DNA from: Deltaproteobacteria bacterium
GTDB lineage: Bacteria; Myxococcota_A; UBA796
NCBI GenBank assembly: GCA_002707085.1
Contig: PALY01000097.1
Span: 14,394 to 24,386, forward strand
Direction: 5' to 3'
Length of the DNA stretch: 9,993 nucleotides
Part shown: positions 6,574-9,993 of the stretch, one piece after another
Position numbering within the stretch: position 1 is the first letter of the stretch
How the letters are laid out: every line of letters begins with the position of its first letter
Notes under the pieces: generated by a model
Seen by the model: only the letters and a program-made list of their open reading frames with translations
Databases searched by the model: none
Told to the model about the DNA's origin: nothing
Program-made: the position numbers and the translations under genes

Positions 6574-7686
6574 CTAACCCCCCAACACGCTTTTGGTTGT
6601 AACCAAATCGCTGATTGAAACATCACCGGAAACAATCCCTGATGTTTGGGCAGAAGAATCACCCAAAACAGTGACCCTGGCAAAAGACAAGGCATAGGTT
6701 TGTGTGATGTGAAAACCCAGGTCGGTTTCCAGAGAAGGGCAGGCGCCCAATGCAAAGGTTTGGTGGCACCCGCCTTCGATTTCGACCCATGTAAAATCGA
6801 TTTCACCCATTGATTCAAACTGTTCCTGCTGACCCACATCGTCGTTGGTTCCCCCCAGGAACATCACCGGGCCAGCCACTGACATCTCTCCCGAATCGCC
6901 AAACCAAGTCCGACGAAAAGAACCTGCCATTGGGAAGGTCGAAACCACACGGGGGTCCGACAAATCCGTAGCGAACATGGCCTCTTCTTCTGCCGTACAT
7001 CCATCATCATGAATGCCTTCTACTGTGGCACACATTTCAGCGACATTGTCGATGTCGTAGGTTGCGCCAACTGTTGCCCAAGTGGTGTACGCACCGAAAC
7101 TATGGCCCGACAACATCGCCGAAGAGACATTGATTTGGTCACTCAACGGATCATCTTCTGGCAACGAATCCAAAGCATCCAACACCGCACGAACATCCAA
7201 AGGACGATGAAAATAGTGTGCCGAAGGCAAAGGATCGTTGTGGTCGACAATCGTGTTGTTGATGTGATCAGGTGCAACCGTCACCCATCCATGGCTGGCA
7301 AAATGGCGCGCCATGAATGCAGATGCCGCGCCATAGCCCCTGAATCCATGCGAATACACATGAACAGGAAACCCTTCGGAGTACACCGGTGTTGCGGGAT
7401 CAACGCTGTCAAAAGCCGCTTCATCGATTCCGATTGTATACAAGCTTGTCGGACCCGATTCCACGTCTGTGGGATACCAAAGATTGAGCCGAATGGTGCG
7501 TTCAGGAAACCCTTCTCCCGGGCTGTAGCTCACTTCCCAACTCCGATAGCCAGTCTGAAAAGGCCCTGGTGCCTCCACAGACCAGGAAAGAGGATCTACT
7601 TCCTGACCAACATCCGCCCCGGTGTCTACAGTTTTTGGTGAATCACACCCGATGGCGATCCATGCCCAACCCAAAAAGTATCGCAT
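6574..7686 (-). CDS. Alpha/beta-hydrolase lipoprotein, PAF-acetylhydrolase/dienelactone-hydrolase-like
   Basis: The product has 370 residues. The short signal MRYFLGWAWIAIGC carries a lipobox-like AIGC at Cys14, followed by a Thr/Gly/Asp spacer, so the enzyme is probably lipid-anchored outside the inner membrane. The hydrolase core includes VHVYSHGFRGYG at about 108-119, where HG forms the oxyanion-hole region. The nucleophile elbow GHSFG at 194-198 makes Ser196 the nucleophile. Asp282 or Asp283 in GGTNDD is a candidate acid, and GGCHQTF places the catalytic His at 308. The layout fits the predicted dienelactone hydrolase / platelet-activating-factor acetylhydrolase branch, which cleaves small esters or lipid acyl groups; the substrate cannot be read. 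Its ATG shares a base with the upstream stop (TGATG), and no ribosome binding site is evident, pointing to termination-reinitiation. It lies between an unknown lipoprotein and purF. Confidence 0.88.
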   Translation of the reverse strand: MRYFLGWAWIAIGCDSPKTVDTGADVGQEVDPLSWSVEAPGPFQTGYRSWEVSYSPGEGFPERTIRLNLWYPTDVESGPTSLYTIGIDEAAFDSVDPATPVYSEGFPVHVYSHGFRGYGAASAFMARHFASHGWVTVAPDHINNTIVDHNDPLPSAHYFHRPLDVRAVLDALDSLPEDDPLSDQINVSSAMLSGHSFGAYTTWATVGATYDIDNVAEMCATVEGIHDDGCTAEEEAMFATDLSDPRVVSTFPMAGSFRRTWFGDSGEMSVAGPVMFLGGTNDDVGQQEQFESMGEIDFTWVEIEGGCHQTFALGACPSLETDLGFHITQTYALSFARVTVLGDSSAQTSGIVSGDVSISDLVTTKSVLGG

Positions 7687-8549
7687 CAGTCCAAGTAAAA
7701 GAATGCGGGTTTGGCTCGATACTCAAGTACAAACGAAATCCCTTTACAGTCACCGTTTTCATCCGGCCATAGGTCCGCATTTGTCTCCAGCAAGCTGATC
7801 ATCAAGTCACCGATATCGATGTCTCCTCGACCATCCACGAAACTCGTGATTTCCTCTGTGAGGACGCCACCCGCCAAATATCCGGCGACATGGCCATCAA
7901 CACCTTGATCCACCCGCAGCGTCGAACCTTGAATATTGATGGTCAGGTGATCATCGAAATATTGGAGCGGCAATGACACATAAAGAGGTGAAGCCAAGAG
8001 GGTTCCAGAGGAAATGCTCATGCCTTCTGTACGACTGCTGGGAAGGTTCGGATCGCGATCAAATGTCTGTCCCGATTCAATGATTCTGTCGGTGCCAACG
8101 GTCGGAGAACCCAAAGCGCGAACCAAGTTTACATCTACACATGTATCGTCCATCGGATCGTCCACATCCTCGATCTCAATCATCAGGAGCAACTCCCCTG
8201 AGTTGATCATGTTCTGCAAATACACTTCGATGGCTGCACCCTCGGTCAATTCCAAAATGGGAACTAGACCACCAGAAGCATTGTCGATTCCGCCATTGCC
8301 TTCCGGATCGACATAGTCATCGATGCCACAACCCGTGGTATTTCCATCCAGATCTGTACCCCAGGTGACACCATCTTCTATTCGCGCGAACCACATTTCC
8401 GTGATGACCGCCACCTGGGTCACCTCCGGTTGATCGCATTCACCCAATGCGGCCACAGAACCTCCTGTGTCTTGGCTTGAGCCACCACCACAACCCAACA
8501 GCCAAGCCAAAGGCATCAACCACTCAAGTTTCAATCGCAGCAAGCCCAT
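7686..8549 (-). CDS. Acidic lipoprotein of unknown function
   Basis: The product has 287 residues, and I do not recognise a named domain. The signal MGLLRLKLEWLMPLAWLLGC has Arg5 and Lys7 and an orthodox lipobox LLGC at Cys20, followed by Gly/Ser-rich spacer residues. The mature part has three further cysteines (74, 137, 268) plus Cys38. It has several acidic loops of calcium-binding flavour, such as DLDGNTTGCGIDD at 66-78 and DPEGNGGIDN at 81-90, then GRGDIDIGD at 240-248 and WPDENGDC at 261-268. The rest alternates beta strands and short helices, for example LLLMIEIEDVDDP at 120-132. A surface ligand-binding or structural role is inference. The start overlaps the DUF1552 stop by 26 bp and is fixed by GGGGAGG at 8556-8562; a later ATG at 8516 would lose the basic N-terminus. 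The gene is co-transcribed with its neighbours. Confidence 0.85.
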   Translation of the reverse strand: MGLLRLKLEWLMPLAWLLGCGGGSSQDTGGSVAALGECDQPEVTQVAVITEMWFARIEDGVTWGTDLDGNTTGCGIDDYVDPEGNGGIDNASGGLVPILELTEGAAIEVYLQNMINSGELLLMIEIEDVDDPMDDTCVDVNLVRALGSPTVGTDRIIESGQTFDRDPNLPSSRTEGMSISSGTLLASPLYVSLPLQYFDDHLTINIQGSTLRVDQGVDGHVAGYLAGGVLTEEITSFVDGRGDIDIGDLMISLLETNADLWPDENGDCKGISFVLEYRAKPAFFYLD

Positions 8550-9855
8550 CCGTGACCTCCCCTTCTTCCATACCGAAACTCGCCGCTGAAATGTTCATGG
8601 CCCGAACCAATGACAAGAGTACGTGGCTGGTATTTTCCCCTGAAAACGAGCGGTAGTGAATCCCTTGATTGAGCGCACCGCATGCATTCCCTGCAATGAT
8701 AATCGGCATTTCGTCCAACAAATGAGTCTGTCCTTTGCTGACTTCAGACGTCGCCAACAGTGCCATATGGTCCAGCAGTGTCTCGTCACCTTCCTCGATC
8801 GATGCCAATCGCTCGATCATGTAGTTGAGTTCCCCCATTACAAATTTAGTGATCATGTTCACTTCTGGCTGAGAGCCAGGTTCGTCGTGAGTCAGGCTGT
8901 GATGACCTGCGGTCGCTTCTGGATACAACTTGTTGGTCAAAGGATCCGAAAACCAGTGACTAAATACTCGGGTCTGATCACAGGCGAGTGCCATCACAAT
9001 CAAATCCGTCATGGCCCGGTGAACCGCCTGAATCTGAGGCCGCCCCTCAATCTCTGGAAAATCCAATTCAGGCTCTATCGGACGCGTACACGCTTCCAGA
9101 CTGGGCGGGTCTTCCTGCAGCCTTGCCAGACGCAGTTCCAGTTCTCGGATTCCGGTGAAGTGCTGGTCTAGACGGATTTTATCTGCAGCACCTACACGTG
9201 CATCCAAACGAGTGATGTCATCCATGACCGAATCCAACACACTTCGCCGCAGCGCAAGCCTCGGATCGACCACCCCATCTTCTCCAGGCTCGCGGAAGCT
9301 CGCTCCAAACAATCGCTCGTAAAAAGCATAGGGTGACAATTCTGGTGGATTTCGATTGTTGGGACCATTGTATGAGCAGCCATCCGTTCCCGGCAAAACA
9401 CCCGTTTCCAATGACCTGTAAATGGTGTCCCCACCAATCTCGGCAGCAATGACCTGATCGATACTCGGAATTTCAAAAGTACCGTCTTCTCGTCCGTTTT
9501 CGTACACCTTGAGTTGAGCCCCTGAAAGAATCCCTGCCTTACCCGAGTGGTGAGGAATCAGATTCCCTGTCTTGATGCTCATACCGGAAACAACTGAAAT
9601 CAGATCTTTTACCGGGGCGAGCGGCTCCAACTGTTCCGATAGCTCCCACGAAGAGCCTTCTCCTGTGGGTGTCCACAATTCAGGAAGATTTCCATTTCCC
9701 CAAAAAAACAGCCCAAAACGCAACGGAAGACCGCCTCCACAGGCATAGGCGGTTCCAGACAAATTGAACATCGCCTCCAAAGGGGGCAGGGCAACAGATA
9801 CTGCTGCACCCTGCATAAAGCCCCGCAGCAATGTCCTTCGGGAAAGTGATTTCAT
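8524..9855 (-). CDS. DUF1552 family protein with Tat signal
   Basis: The product has 443 residues, typical of the DUF1552 family (PF07586). The N-terminus SRRTLLRG at residues 5-12 is a twin-arginine motif followed by a hydrophobic segment and a cleavage-like TAYA ending at residue 38, so it is exported folded by the Tat system. The next residue is Cys39, but the surroundings are a poor lipobox. The mature protein shows family landmarks: FGLFFWGNGNLPELW near 48-62, HHSGKAGILSG near 103-113, and HHSLTHD around 318-324. The function of the family is not established. It is commonly encoded next to a DUF1592/DUF1588 protein in Planctomycetes and Myxococcota-like genomes, and that arrangement is seen here: its ATG overlaps the stop of such a gene (ATGA). 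GGGGAGG at 9860-9866 supports the start. Confidence 0.92.
   Translation of the reverse strand: MKSLSRRTLLRGFMQGAAVSVALPPLEAMFNLSGTAYACGGGLPLRFGLFFWGNGNLPELWTPTGEGSSWELSEQLEPLAPVKDLISVVSGMSIKTGNLIPHHSGKAGILSGAQLKVYENGREDGTFEIPSIDQVIAAEIGGDTIYRSLETGVLPGTDGCSYNGPNNRNPPELSPYAFYERLFGASFREPGEDGVVDPRLALRRSVLDSVMDDITRLDARVGAADKIRLDQHFTGIRELELRLARLQEDPPSLEACTRPIEPELDFPEIEGRPQIQAVHRAMTDLIVMALACDQTRVFSHWFSDPLTNKLYPEATAGHHSLTHDEPGSQPEVNMITKFVMGELNYMIERLASIEEGDETLLDHMALLATSEVSKGQTHLLDEMPIIIAGNACGALNQGIHYRSFSGENTSHVLLSLVRAMNISAASFGMEEGEVTDGLAAIET
8556..8562 (-). promoter_or_regulatory. Shine-Dalgarno GGGGAGG for the 287-residue lipoprotein
   Basis: The site lies inside the last codons of the DUF1552 gene, six bases before the ATG at 8549. 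It decides that start over the ATG at 8516. Confidence 0.75.
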
Positions 9856-9993
9856 AGAACCTCCCCTGACATCCGAAATGCAGAACTCATGGCCACATCT
9901 TTAAGCAAAAAGAGGAAGCTGTAGTCCATATGTTCGAATGCTTCGCTATGGTAAGCCACCGCATCTTTCTCTCCTGCGCCAAGGGAGTGGCCG
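9852..9993 (-). CDS. C-terminal end of a DUF1592/DUF1588/DUF1585-type protein (5' end outside window)
   Basis: Only the last 46 residues are in the window. They read in one frame from base 9992 to a TGA at 9852-9854, ending with FRMSGEVL. The stretch with a hydrophobic helix and SSAFRM resembles the end of the DUF1585-type domain that closes DUF1592/DUF1588 proteins, where a Ser-x-x-Phe-Arg signature is usual. These proteins often carry cytochrome-c-like or large extracellular domains and travel with DUF1552 proteins, as here. The stop overlaps the DUF1552 start as ATGA. With so little sequence, the family call rests partly on that neighbour. Confidence 0.65.
   Translation of the reverse strand, partial: GHSLGAGEKDAVAYHSEAFEHMDYSFLFLLKDVAMSSAFRMSGEVL
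9860..9866 (-). promoter_or_regulatory. Shine-Dalgarno GGGGAGG for the DUF1552 gene
   Basis: It lies four bases before the ATG at 9855, inside the 3' end of the upstream gene. Confidence 0.7.

Noticed and set aside
7009..7641. Plus-strand ORF of 210 codons
   Set aside because: It is antisense to the hydrolase gene, whose triad and signal peptide are clear; the ORF has no recognisable features.

Overview
The window is a densely packed stretch of bacterial chromosome of moderate GC (about half by eye) with no mobile element, RNA gene or CRISPR array that I can see. I read ten protein genes; one is cut by each edge. Many products are exported: four candidate lipoproteins, a twin-arginine (Tat) exported DUF1552 protein, and the tail of a DUF1592/DUF1588-type protein. 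The mix of acidic lipoproteins with cysteine-flanked modules and Asp-Ala linkers, an NHL-propeller lipoprotein and a DUF1592-DUF1552 pair suggests a Gram-negative, predatory or environmental bacterium of the Myxococcota / former Deltaproteobacteria type. That placement is an inference, not a proof.

Left part (1-1405, minus strand): a small cytoplasmic STAS-like protein of unknown function is followed, through a GTGA overlap, by a polytopic membrane protein of the lysylphosphatidylglycerol-synthase transmembrane (flippase-like) type, which runs off the left edge. A 118-bp divergent promoter region separates them from a plus-strand lipoprotein (1524-2243) with two Cys modules and a 40-residue Asp/Ala/Gly linker. 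This lipoprotein converges, with a 6-bp gap, on a minus-strand NHL beta-propeller lipoprotein (2250-3359).

Middle (3486-5135, plus strand): a 549-residue protein with no Sec signal. It has a polar, disordered N-terminus, a helical section with one hydrophobic helix, and a long beta-strand-rich C-terminal half that looks like a barrel or sheet repeat. I do not recognise it, and it is the most novel-looking gene here. Its stop codon overlaps the stop of purF by 4 bp, tail to tail.

Right part (5132-9993, minus strand): a tight five-gene run reads DUF1592-family protein (3' end only) > DUF1552 Tat protein > 287-residue lipoprotein > alpha/beta-hydrolase lipoprotein > purF. Adjacent genes overlap or lie within 11 bp (ATGA, a 26-bp overlap, TGATG, an 11-bp gap), so they are probably co-transcribed and in part translationally coupled. 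The first four products act at or outside the cell envelope. PurF, the first committed enzyme of purine synthesis, is a housekeeping enzyme that appears to depend at least partly on read-through from them.
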